From Sphaerolaimus hirsutus (lineage: Eukaryota > Nematoda > Chromadorea > Monhysterida > Sphaerolaimidae): DNA of 64,000 nucleotides. Location: contig OZ038455.1 in assembly GCA_964036195.1 (NCBI GenBank), positions 3,303,855-3,367,854 of the forward strand. Reading direction: 5' to 3'. Positions 54,205 to 64,000 of this stretch are shown here, piece by piece (position 1 is the first letter of the stretch; the number at the start of each line of letters is the position of its first letter). The notes under the pieces were generated by a model. The model was not told the DNA's origin. It did no database searches and worked only from the letters and a program-made list of their open reading frames with translations. Both the position numbers and the translations under genes were made by a program.

Positions 54205-54450
54205 TACCGTATTTCCTCGAAACCCCCCCCCCTCAAAATGGGCACTATGAATTTGTGGTCCGGGAAATGCATAACAGACGTTCAAAACACTACTGTGTTA
54301 CGTTAGAATATCGTTTATACCATCTACATCCTTATATAAGGCTGTAAAACTTACAAATGAAGGTTATTGTTGCATTTTTCACGTTTTTCTCTCAAAATTT
54401 TCACTCTGAAAAAATAACCCCCCCTGGGGGTATTTCGAGGAAATACGGTA
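54205..54450. repeat. TA-flanked MITE, CCGTATTTCCTCGAA family
   Basis: TACCGTATTTCCTCGAAACC ... TTCGAGGAAATACGGTA. Confidence 0.84.
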
Positions 54451-55444
54451 TGTGTATGGTGTGCATACAAAGCGCTTACTTCTTTCCAAATTTCTAACGC
54501 TAGGTTGATTTCTATGGTAGTTTATTTTTTTTCTTCTATTTCTAAGGTAAGCACACGCCTTCGTTTCTTTTCACTTTCAAGTGCGAAAATTAATGTTCAT
54601 CGGAATGTCAACTTTCCCGTAATGATGATGTGAAATGTTTGACACTATTTACATAGATTCGATATGGGAACGCATGCGGACATCTTGTAAAATACAGTGT
54701 GGTTCAGATTTATGACAATTTTGCTATTTTATTTTTAAATGTTTGTTATGATGAGTATTGCGTAATTAGTGTATTGCGGACTATTTTAGCATTGAATATT
54801 TATAGTGTGATGCATATGACTATTTTGTGGGTGTTCATTTTATGTTTTTATAAGGTTAATACAACACATTGGCAAAATATTTTACTTCCATCACATTATT
54901 GCCTTAAAAACTGTTTTTGAAAAGCAACCAGAAAAGTACATAAAAACAAAGTTGTGAAAGAAACCAAAATATGAAATGTTCCAAAACTCAAGCTATGCTT
55001 TTTACAGACACATAAATGGTTAACTGACTACCATTTAATCAACCACATTTAGATGAAATAATTTTTTTTCTCTGCATATTACATTGTTCTCACTAAGGGT
55101 GAATTCTTCTACATAATTTTTTCACGTGACTCTGTTCATCAAAGTATGGTAACACAAGTTTACTTTGCTTTTAACTTTAAAACTTGACATTTAATTTCTC
55201 ATTTCTGTCTCACATCAAAATAGTTTTTTTTATTCCTAACTTGAAAATTGACATCCGATTACCATATTCCATCGATTATGGGCCACCCTGTATTTTTGTG
55301 TGGTCACTTTTACATGGAATGGTGGAAGTGACTCATAAAATGTGTAAGTAGGCAATTACCATTCTGAACATCTAAATCTGTTGGAAATTATGGCAGAACC
55401 TGTTGCTTTTATTCTAACGTAAAGTTTTTGTTCAGACTTGGCAA
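54451..55444. other. Intergenic, no gene seen
   Basis: AT-rich; no recognisable coding or repeat signal. Confidence 0.5.
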
Positions 55445-55668
55445 ACGGGGCGCATTCCCGCACCCTGTAAAGTGTCAAGACAAGTGTCAAGTGTCGTGCA
55501 AAAAGTCGATTGAAAAGAATAGATTTTATCGCTGAATTTTTGATATTTTGCATGACGTTACACAATTTTGTATAACATTGGCATGACATTTCACAAATAA
55601 GATAGCATTTTTCATGATATTTGACACTTTACTTTACACTTTACGGGGTGCGGGAGTGCTAATTATGG
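55445..55668. repeat. MITE, CCTGTAAAGTG family
   Basis: GGCGCATTCCCGCACCCTGT ... inverse ACGGGGTGCGGGAGTGC. Confidence 0.75.
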
Positions 55669-56259
55669 TGACTGGTAGGGGGTTACCCCGAAATACCATA
55701 TTGCGTAGGCATTTTCAACTATTTCAAGTAATATTTATTTAAATTGGATACTTACGCTTAGTAAAAATCAATGATTTTTCCATTTTTTGCCTTTCATGCT
55801 TAAAAAAATCTTGTTTATTGAGCGCGCAATCCCCCCCCCCCTTCCGCACAAAAAAATTGTCTCCGCTGTTTGAATATTTTTGTCATAAAGTTGTCACTTC
55901 ACAGCGCACTTAACAAGTTGCGGGAGTTGTTCCCATGGATCAAACTGAAGTGAATTTATTTTTTTCCAAAAAAGTGACGCCAAAATTTTCGGCGACACTT
56001 TTCTAAACAGCAAAATCCGAATTTTCACGCCTGAAAAAAATGCTTTTTAGCGGTGGAAATTTAACGGCGCAAGAGAAATGACACAAAAATGACCGCTCTC
56101 TGAATCCTGATTCATTTTGTCTTTCCTTTTCTGTAAAAAAAGCTTTTCTTTTTATGATTCAGCTCATTCAGTGTGGTTTTCTGTTTCAGTTAATACCTTT
56201 TTCAGTGTGTGTTTTTCTCAAAATGTGCGTACCGTAAATCCTTGATCCTCCCTTGTCCC
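55669..56259. other. Intergenic, no gene seen
   Basis: Short frames only; a CACTTAACAAGTTGCGGGAG piece near 55907 recalls the CCGCAAGTG terminal family. Confidence 0.45.
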
Positions 56260-56645
56260 CGGGGGTCTCCTAGGAGGGGGGGCTGCCCCCCCAAATCCGC
56301 TCAGCTATCTATCTATCCCGAGGCAAAATTTTTTGGCTACTACCCCCTTAGCCCCCCCCCCCCCAAATCGCCCAGCTACCTACCTATCTGGAGCGATTTT
56401 TGAGAAATTTTGCCCAATTTTTGCTCAAAATCGTTAATTTTCATACCATTTTATACCTTTTAACCTTCAAAATTGCGGCTTTCGCCTATACACATGTTTA
56501 TATACCTATTTTTAGCCATTTTTAGCCTATTTGGGCTACTTTTAACATGTTTTTAGCGATTTTTTTTCTCCTATTTCTGGCTTCTATGCACTGAAAAATC
56601 CAATATATTTTGCCCCCGCGAGGGCCAAAATCTTGGAGACCCCTG
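56260..56645. mobile_element. hAT-like MITE, CAGGGGTCTCC family, 8-bp TSD
   Basis: CGGGGGTCTCCTAGGAGG ... AATCTTGGAGACCCCTG with the perfect 8-bp duplication CTTGTCCC (56252-56259 and 56646-56653). Confidence 0.92.
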
Positions 56646-57104
56646 CTTGTCCCTTGAATTACCCCCTTGAACGACAAATCATAATAATTTATTGTTCATT
56701 TAACATGGAAAATTTGGTAAAAATAATAACTAAACTGGGCGGGGGGGCTGTACTTTGTCAAGTGCAAAATAAATTGTAAAATTTCATACAATTTGTCAAT
56801 GAAAAGTTAAAAAGACAAGAGTTTATTATCGAACTTTTGGCATTTTTCCCAACATTTATTATCGTCCATCAAATTTACTCAGAAATGTAATGCGATGGGA
56901 AAAATAATTTCTGCTTCTTTATTCAGATGGCATATGGTGTATTTTATTTAAAGGTGTGCGCTCAGTGTACTTTATGTCGGTATTCTCCCACACAACGATA
57001 TATACAGAAGTTTTGATGAATTCTTGCACATTTTGAATTTTACAAAACATCTCAAATATCTCAGACGCTTAATTCCTAATTCATCTATTTATTCACGACA
57101 AAAA

Positions 57105-57752
57105 ATGGCGGCCGCAGTTTACGAACGAAACAAAATGGACCAGAATTGCACCGTGCCGGAAAATGTCCGGTACACCGATACCGAAGATTCCATACCGTAC
57201 ATGGACGATACGGTGGGCAGTGACAATGATAAGGATAGCGTTACTAACGATTCAAATACGCTAACCAGTAATTCGAATAGCTGCAATGAAAATCTGACTG
57301 AAAAGTGTGCAGATAATGGAGAGAGGAATTGCGATGTGGTCCGTTTTTTTGTTGTAATTTTGAATTTAAAAAGTTCCAAATACCTCTCCAAATACCTCCC
57401 CCAAAATACCCCCTCGTAATAGCCCCCCGCCACTTTTGCACATGCACTTGCATACAAACATGAATTCATAAAAAATCACTTATCGAATCTGTAATGGCTT
57501 AATTTAAAATACCAAAATACCCACAGAACGGCAACCCCAATATGCCGACATCAAATAGCTGCGATTCCGGCGTATCAAACGTGACAAATCAATTTTTACC
57601 CCCAAAAAGTACCGACGTTGAAAAAAGTCTTGTCGCCGATTATTTCGGCGACAAGACTTTCTGCGATGATGAAAATGGATTGGCTGAGGCTGAAGCAATG
57701 TTGGACGATGCGTTGATACAACTTGACGAAATTATTGCCACTGGATTTCCCG
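57105..57752 (+). CDS. Unidentified acidic protein, first two coding exons (3' part not found)
   Basis: Exon 1 57105-57338 starts at ATG in AAAATGG; exon 2 57527-57752 follows ccacag and ends before gttgga in phase 1. Together about 153 codons: MAAAVYERNKMDQN..., then an acidic Ser/Asn/Thr-rich region (DTEDSIPYMDDTVGSDND), then AEAEAMLDDALIQLDEIIAT, a likely acidic helix. No domain is recognised. Non-random codon use and GC-richer sequence against an AT-rich background argue for coding; the donor could also be 3 nt earlier (GAT/gtggtc). Following exons are not visible in the remaining 6 kb, so the gene either continues beyond the window or uses exons that were missed. Confidence 0.6.
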
Positions 57753-57815
57753 GTTGGATATTTTTGTTTTGTTTTTTTTTGTTTTGGTTTGAGGGTATGA
57801 TGAAATTAAAAAAAT

Positions 57816-57995
57816 TTGGTGAACTCATAAAACAACCTTGAATGTATTTGAGTTTACTGCAATGAGTTGTTCTCCTCTCCACCAACTAGTTGACGAATAC
57901 TCAATTCCAGAAAACTCAAATGCCATTCGAAGTTGACTCATGAGTTGACCAAGTTTTTAGTTTACTGGCAGTGATGTACCTAGTGTGCGCAGCGC
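57816..57995. repeat. MITE, GAGTTTACTGCAATGAG family
   Basis: AACTCATAAAACAACCTTGAA ... AAGTTGACTCATGAGTTGACC inverted around ACTAGTTGACGA; in the presumed intron of the 57105 gene. Confidence 0.6.
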
Positions 57996-58045
57996 CATAG
58001 CGAGTAATTGAAAAAATTAGAATTTGTCTGGTTCATTCTAATTAA

Positions 58046-58252
58046 TAGCCCTACACATTAGTTTACCGCCAAAATATTGAAAACTCATAAATCAGCTTTG
58101 AATACATTTGAGTTTACCGGAATCACATGTCAGTCAACTGCTGTTGACAGACTTTCAAATGAAGTAAATGAACTTTTTGTAAGCTAAAATGGGTTCAAAG
58201 CTGATTAATTAGTTTTCGAAATTTTTGCTGTAAACTGGTCTGTTTAGGGACA
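58046..58252. repeat. MITE, CCCTACACATTAGTTTACCG family
   Basis: GCCCTACACATTAGTTTACCG ... inverse GCTGTAAACTGGTCTGTTTAGGG; inverted ATAAATCAGCTTTGAA inside. Confidence 0.72.
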
Positions 58253-58392
58253 ATAAGTTTTTTAAGCTTGCAATATGTGATGGATGCATGTGAACTTGAC
58301 TATTTATCACTATTTTATATCGCGTCGGCGGCAATTTGTATGTATCAAACTAATGAGGTTTGCAAATGGCGCCTTGGGTGCAAATTCAATTG

Positions 58393-58658
58393 GTCTACTC
58401 GGTTGACCGCAAGGTATGCGTCCAAAATTACTTATGTCTTAGTCGATAACGCGCCAGCAGGATTCTTATGTACGCACATTCATTAAAGAATGATATTTTT
58501 AAAAGAAAAGGCGGAGTCCAACCAACATATGTTTATGGCGGAAATCTTTTTTTTTATTTTTTGACTACGACGATGTTTATTTTGTGTATTTACGATGTCG
58601 TCATGATGGAGTGTTTCCTTCAGAAAAATGCTTAGCGTGCGGTCCGCGGAGCATATTA
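58393..58658. repeat. TA-type MITE, GGCGGACCGCA family (degenerate ends)
   Basis: TCTACTCGGTTGACCGCAAGG ... TAGCGTGCGGTCCGCGGAGCA; core cgtcatgatggagtgtttcc shared with 17523-17789. Confidence 0.72.
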
Positions 58659-58688
58659 ACTTAAAGCGCCCGACAAGCGTATAGGTCC

Positions 58689-59197
58689 CATAGTGGTTAA
58701 AACGTATTTACTTTTACTCGATAAATACGTATACTCGAGTACAGAGTAAAAACGTTTACGTTGCCTCCGAAAAAAGTTCTGGTACTCGCTTTTACGTATA
58801 CTTTTTGAAAGTACTCGAGTACAGAAAACGTATTTTAGGTCGTCTTTTATATAGGTTTCAAAGGCATAGAATGGAAAAAGGGAGAAGATGTGCTAAAAAA
58901 ATGGGAAACTAGTTGAAAATGGGTGGAGGAACCAAATATATAATCAAAGATCGCATAAAATAGGCAAAAAGTTATGAAAATGAGCGATTTCGAGCGACAT
59001 TTCTCGAGAATTTTGGCGACATTTCTCAAAAGTACTCACGTTTACGTTTTCTGCAGGGAAAAGTACGTTTACTCACGTTTACTCATGAGTAAAAGTAAAA
59101 AAATTACTTTACGTTTCCTGTACTCAAGGGGTCAGAAAAATAAATACTTTGCGTTTACGTATACTTTGAAAAAAGTTCGGTACTTTTAACAACTCTG
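58689..59197. mobile_element. hAT-like MITE, CAGAGTTGTT family
   Basis: CATAGTGGTTAAAACGTATT ... GGTACTTTTAACAACTCTG; flanks ataggtcc/gtaagtcc agree at 6 of 8. Confidence 0.8.
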
Positions 59198-60097
59198 GTA
59201 AGTCCTTGCGGTCGAATTGAGTTTGACTCCAAGTGCTAGTTTTTACTACTTTAATACATATATTTTAAATGTTTTAAAAAAGCTCAGCCTTTGTCCATAT
59301 GATTATTACATTTGGTAGAATGTCAATTTTATTCTGTGCAAAATGAAGGAAAGTTCTTTTCTATTGAGACGTCGACATCTCTTTAAATAGTTCATTTGAA
59401 ATTTCCATTTCTTTCAAGCCTTATTTCTTATTTATTTCAAAGTTCTCATGGAGTACCTATTACCAGAGAGTACCCAAAGGTACTCAGAGAGTACCACACA
59501 TTGTGCATAATGTCGGTATGCAAATATGTATCTATTTGTTATACATACTTAAATATATAGAAATTGTTCTGAAAGTATTGGGACATTCTTTTGCTGGCAT
59601 TGAAATGCATGGAAGTGACAAAAATTGGGCATATGCATCCGTTTTAGTTTTATCTTGTATGGCCAATTTTTTATCTCAGTAAATGGTAGTTGACGGACAC
59701 CTCGTTCCGATAAACTGAAAAGCATTAATTGGGATTTTGAAATTTCGGTATCCGGATAGAGGTTTCGGGATCGGGATCGGAATCGCAAAATCCCGGAATT
59801 TTTCGGGATCCGGGATTCGGATCCCGTTTGAACCCTACTGGGGCCAATACTGACAATACTTCATTTGTAAATTCAAAAAACTTGTCAGTTATCAAATGTT
59901 GATAGTCAGTTGACAGACCACTTTAAACTTTACTTAGCACTAACCACTTATTGTCACTTTTCCACTTGAGAAATTTCTCCCTGACCGACTATTTCCGCAA
60001 CAAACAAAGTGCAATACATTTGTTTGCATGTATATATTTAGCGTTTGGCGCATGCTTTCACAGGTAGCTATTTGCTATAGAAATTGCATGTACCTAT
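59198..60097. other. Intergenic; CCCGAT and CAAGTGG-type fragments
   Basis: 59745-59838 is a small CCCGAT-family remnant ending CCCGTTTGAACCCTA; 59839-59983 has CTGGGGCCAATACTGACAAT and inverted TTTCTCCCTG ends of the CAAGTGG type. No gene. Confidence 0.5.
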
Positions 60098-60756
60098 TGG
60101 GGATGGCAGGAGGTTTTTCAAACGGTTTTTAAAAAAACGTTGTTTTTTAAGAATGCAAGCATCGATTCGACACCGTATAGGAAATAAAAAAACCAGAACC
60201 ACAATTTGTAGTGTTTATTCACTTGGTATTTTGCAATTTTCATTTCATTCGTTGTGAGGCATTTTTAGTGTAAGAGCTTCCATTTGTTTATGCTATTGTG
60301 TCATAATAAGCCATGATATGTTAGTGTAGTATATAATATCCAGCCAATGTGCTCCCACATATTTCTACACTGTAAAACATCACGGTCAATGTATTAGCCT
60401 TATCTTATAACCTTATTTGAGCACTATTCCGTGCCCAACTTCACCTGAAGTCACAGACGTTTAACAAAGTCGACATAAAAGGTAGATTTTTTGATAGAAA
60501 TCAACTCTCATAATGCTATCCCTTGGCTCCACAGCCATTCTATAGATATATATAACATCACAAAGTACTGCCACTTGTCTGATATAACTTGTCTTGATTT
60601 TTTTTAAAGCTCTCAAACATAATTATGAGTCGGCATATAAATACCTACATGCCGACTCATAATTATATTTGAGAACTTTTTAAAAAACCCGTTTTTCTTA
60701 AAACACTTTTTACCTCAAATAAAAGCGGGTCATTAAAAAACTTTTTTCCATCACTA
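60098..60756. mobile_element. hAT-like MITE, TRGTGATGG ends, 8-bp TSD
   Basis: TGGGGATGGCAGGAGGTTTTT ... AACTTTTTTCCATCACTA with the perfect 8-bp duplication GTACCTAT (60090-60097 and 60757-60764). Carries a strong internal hairpin at 60608-60681. Confidence 0.9.
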
Positions 60757-61078
60757 GTACCTATGTTTGTTTTTGACATTTGTATGCCGCTTGGATATTT
60801 TCTCCGGTTCTGGGAGTCCATTTTTATAATGCACTTGAGGTCATATTTTCTTCTTTTCATCTAATGTTCATTTTTTGTTTTCCGAAATTTTACCACCTTT
60901 GATGATGCGTTTTTAAGTGCGAGACTTTTTAGTGTGATGGAAAATGTAAATGTATTCCGAGTGTCCTTTTGTGGAAATGCAATTTTCACAGTTTTTGTTG
61001 ACAGTTATTCAAAATATCATTTAGTGTGTGACCTTGTATTCAAAATTCATTGAAATTTCGTACAAAAAGATAATTATG

Positions 61079-61509
61079 TACCGTATTTCCTCGAATTACC
61101 CCCCGGGGGGTGATTGTTTCATAGTGGTCCCGAGAGGGGGGGGGGGGGTTAAACGAGGGGGGTTATTATTTCACAAGAAAATTTTTGAAAACCAAGTACG
61201 AAATTGTCGTCTGAAACGTACGCAGACGTCGAAAAATGCAACAAAAACCGCCATTTATAAGGTTCTGTAGACTAATATTAGTATGTAGATGGTATGTACA
61301 CTGTTCTAACGTGACACCGACATTGTTTTAACGTGTGTTCTGCAGTACACAGAACACAAACTACAGTTATTGTCATGTACGTTCCCTTTACACTCAATTT
61401 GGGGGGGGGTATTTCGAGGGGGGGGGGGTGATTCTTTCATAGTGGTCCCGAGAGGGGGGGTCAAACGAGGGGGGTATTTCGAGGGGGGGTATTTCGAGGA
61501 AATACGGTA
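61079..61509. repeat. TA-flanked MITE, CCGTATTTCCTCGAA family
   Basis: TACCGTATTTCCTCGAATTA ... TTCGAGGAAATACGGTA; the core tcgtctgaaacgtacgcaga is nearly identical to 26667-27125. Confidence 0.86.
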
Positions 61510-61665
61510 TTTGATTTGAAATTTGAAAAATGTGAAGTAAAAAGTTTCATACAAAATTTTCGGTCATATTTTTCGGTCAACAATGGATTTGAAACTTCAC
61601 TCGGTTCACTTCACTAAAAGTTATTTGTGGCATTTTACATGAAATCTATAGCCACTTATATGAAC

Positions 61666-61892
61666 GGGGGTGCACTGATACGCACATCTGCCCGTTACGC
61701 ACATTCGCCCGTTCTTTTCACTTGACACTTTTCCAAGTGATTTTCAGATATGAGTGAAGTGAAAAAAGTTCACTAATGTCATTGCGCAACTTTTTTTCAC
61801 TTTACTCATATATGAAAATCACTTGAAAAAGTGTCAAGTGAAAAAAACGGGCAAATGTACGTACGGGCAGATGTGCGTGTCAGGCCTGCCCC
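61666..61892. mobile_element. Palindromic MITE (CACTTGACAC family), 8-bp TSD
   Basis: Outer ends GGGGGTGCACTGATACGCAC and inverse GTGCGTGTCAGGCCTGCCCC, flanked by the perfect 8-bp duplication ATATGAAC (61658-61665 and 61893-61900). Same family as 1-305. Confidence 0.9.
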
Positions 61893-62142
61893 ATATGAAC
61901 CATCTATTTACGTAAGGTGCCAGGCGCCATACTGTCTCACATGAAACAAATGCATCATTTCACGTTATGGAACTTATGTATTTTTCATGTTCTTGACTTT
62001 GACATTGACCTATTGTCTTCATATTTGCATTGTCGAAATGAATTAGGCTCTAGTAATTATTAATAAGTTACGAACTCGCGTAAGCTGATTGTGGTGTGAG
62101 GACGCCAGTCTAAATTGGCGAAAACGCCAATATGGCTCCGCG

Positions 62143-62532
62143 AAGGGACGTATCCTGGATTTTTGACCGGGGGGGGGGGGGGCTGCTTGTTTACGGAGGC
62201 TGGCGAATGTGGGGTGGGCTCAGCCCCCACCCCCATAAAATTTTACCTACAAAATGGCGGAATGGGGCCATGGCGCTGGCGCCATTACTAAGCGCCACGC
62301 CATGGGCCATTGGCGTTGGCGCCAGCGCCATGGAACGCTGTATATGTAGGTAAATATACATACAATAACAGCAAAAAGCACACCATTGAGTGTATTTATA
62401 ACGATTTTAGGCCACATTTTACGAATTTTTTACGCTGACGTTGAAAAATTCGCATTTTCCGGTCACTTTCTGGTCTCGCCCCGGGAAGGGGGGGGCTGCA
62501 GCCCCCCCCCGCCCCCCCTGGATACGGCCCTG
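62143..62532. mobile_element. hAT-like MITE, CAGGGACGTATCC family
   Basis: AAGGGACGTATCCTGG ... CTGGATACGGCCCTG; flanks gctccgcg/gcgccacg agree at 6 of 8. Same orientation and interior as 4683-5123. Confidence 0.88.
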
Positions 62533-63123
62533 GCGCCACGGAAAATTGGCGTTATAAAAATGGCGTCATGAAAAATGGCGTCATGAAAAATGGCGTTTCG
62601 TTTTGCTGCTACCTCATCCGGAAAAAATGGCGCCATAATCCTTTCAGAAATATTGGCACCATGCCAGTGTGAATGTAATTTGATAAATGTTTGTCATCGC
62701 TTACTTTGAAAGCTCAGAAATTGCTTAATATTAGGACCACTTATGGGGTTATTTTTGGAGGTCACTTTCTGTCTCTTTGTTCAAACTTTTTTTTAAATGA
62801 CTCTGTGTTTTGATGTCATTTTGTTTGACGGGGGTTTTACTGCCTTAAATATTGCAAAAAACATTTTTGAGTTTTGAAAAAATGTGTTTGTGTCGATCTT
62901 GATTGGGACAATCTTTTTTACTGATTTCTTTAAGAAAGTAAAACAATTTCCCTTATGAGCTTAACTAGGTATGTCAAGGCATTATTTTCATTCCTAAAAT
63001 TATTTCTTCATTTACAGCAAATCTAAAGCATCGCCGATAAATTAATCGCTCAATTAAATCCCAGGGAAAACCGGCCAATCTAAATTTTCCAAAATTCAAA
63101 AATAAATTTAAAAAACACGAAAA
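62533..63123. other. Intergenic / possible 5' UTR
   Basis: Starts with ATGGCG(T/C) words left by GGCGCC-type repeats, then AT-rich sequence. tttacag at about 63010-63017 could be a 3' splice site for the leader of the following candidate exon. Confidence 0.4.
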
Positions 63124-63840
63124 ATGGCCCTAACACCGGCAAATCAAAATGAATTTTTCCGCCTGCAAAATGGCTGGAAACAGGGCAAGCTAACGTTATC
63201 AGAATTTTTGCACAATTTGCAACGACTTTACGATGGTCGGGGGTCTCCAGGATTTTGACCCCCGAGGGGTTGGATCGATAGCAAATTACTCCTCCGGAGC
63301 GATAAAAAGCTCTAAAATTTTTGTTTTCTTTGGGGGGGGGGTTCGCGGGGGTTTAATATATAGGCTTTTTCGAGGTATAGAATGAACAAAAGGTAAAAAA
63401 ATCGCTTAAAGTAGGTTAAAAATAGCCAGAAATGGTTAAAAATAGGTATATAACCACATGCATAACCAAAAATAGCTAATTTCAAAGTGATGATAAAAAT
63501 GGAACAAAAATTAGCGATTTTTACTGAAAATTGAGGAAAAATCGAAATTCGAAATTTTCTCCACGTAAATAGGTAGATGTAGATGCTCAGCCTTTTTTTG
63601 AGAGGGGGGTTCAGGGGATAGTAGCCAAGAAAATTTGCCTCCGGAAAAGATGAGATAGGTGGGCGATTTGAAGGCGGCTGTCCCCCCCCATTGGAGACCC
63701 CTGGTGCCGGTGAGCTCGGTGTCCATGGCGCCGGACTGGTTCAAGCGCAAAAGTTGCGACAGGCCATTTTTGCTAGAATGCATGCTACCAGTGCGTTTTT
63801 TTACTTGTTTGGAAGTTTTTCACAGATTTTTTTTAAATTG
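63124..63840 (+). pseudogene. Possible coding exon interrupted by a MITE, unidentified
   Basis: ATG at 63124 (AAAAATGG) opens MALTPANQNEFF...KLTLSEFLHNLQRLYDG, ending at the MITE border (63237). After the MITE, GC-richer sequence from about 63704 can be read in the same frame as AGELGVHGAGLVQAQKLRQ and on to about 63840. The product is not recognised. If both halves are one exon, the MITE breaks it; alternatively the left part is a genuine short exon and the right part is unrelated. Confidence 0.33.
63238..63703. mobile_element. hAT-like MITE, CAGGGGTCTCC family
   Basis: CGGGGGTCTCCAGGATTTTGA ... CATTGGAGACCCCTG. No clean 8-bp duplication; only GGT is shared across the borders. Confidence 0.8.
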
Positions 63841-63852
63841 TAAGGACAGCGT

Positions 63853-63923
63853 TAATCCTCGAATAAGTCATCGGGGAGACAGTTTTCTATCATATATTTT
63901 TGAGCTGTGAGTTATTCTAGGGA
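63853..63923. repeat. Fragment of CCGTATATCCTCGAATAAG-family MITE
   Basis: CCTCGAATAAGTCATCGGGG ... GTGAGTTATTCTAGGG. Confidence 0.5.
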
Positions 63924-64000
63924 TGGACCCTGGAGTTTTGATATTCGTGTTCATGAAAATAAACTGTAAAAGACGTAAAAACTGCTCCTTTCAAGAAATT

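Overview
The window is nuclear DNA from an intron-rich, AT-rich animal. Evidence: spliceosomal GT-AG introns (and one GC-AG intron), introns as short as 60-74 nt beside introns of 1-2 kb, a metazoan-type TFPT/INO80F-like subunit, an ER translocon TRAP-beta subunit, a mitochondrial acyl carrier protein, a eukaryotic tRNA-Gln gene, and a very dense load of short non-autonomous DNA transposons (MITEs). An invertebrate is likely. The phylum cannot be fixed from this sequence alone; compact introns plus MITE-driven expansion would fit a tunicate or copepod-like lineage, but that is inference.

Layout. 2.8-7.7 kb, minus strand: a complete 8-exon fructose-1,6-bisphosphatase (341 codons). 7.8-15.9 kb: intergenic, full of hAT-like MITEs; one of them (8614-9508) appears to hold a captured gene fragment. 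15.96-17.03 kb, plus: TRAP-beta (SSR2), 5 exons. 18.69-18.76 kb: tRNA-Gln(CTG). 21.28-33.18 kb, plus: a 15-exon gene encoding two complete lambda-crystallin / L-gulonate 3-dehydrogenase-like units fused in tandem (667 aa). 33.39-37.62 kb, minus: a 9-exon TFPT/INO80F-like gene, convergent with the crystallin gene (201 bp between stop codons). 37.95-39.80 kb, plus: mitochondrial acyl carrier protein, divergent from the TFPT-like gene across a 325-bp shared 5' interval. 39.8-57.1 kb: no recognisable gene, mostly layered MITEs. 57.1-57.75 kb, plus: the first two coding exons of an unidentified acidic protein. 63.1-63.8 kb, plus: a possible coding exon split by a MITE.

Transposons dominate the rest. 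At least twenty families with terminal inverted repeats recur, many as complete copies whose target-site duplications can be read directly: TA for the CCGTATTTCC family, 8 bp for several hAT-like families, and 3 bp (CTR) for a PIF/Harbinger-like family. Elements nest to three levels (47441-48941). Several hAT-like families share nearly the same ends (TAGGG...) but are filled with completely different short words (CCCGAT, GAACCG, ATATCGA, CGGAAAA).

The most interesting biology is where the two themes meet. In the fused lambda-crystallin gene, intron 3 is delimited almost exactly by the ends of a MITE and is absent at the same position in the second, duplicated half, which has exactly the same coding length there (245 nt). 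This looks like an intron created by a transposon (an introner) after an internal gene duplication. The duplicated halves share five intron positions and differ at four, so one gene contains its own record of intron gain and loss.
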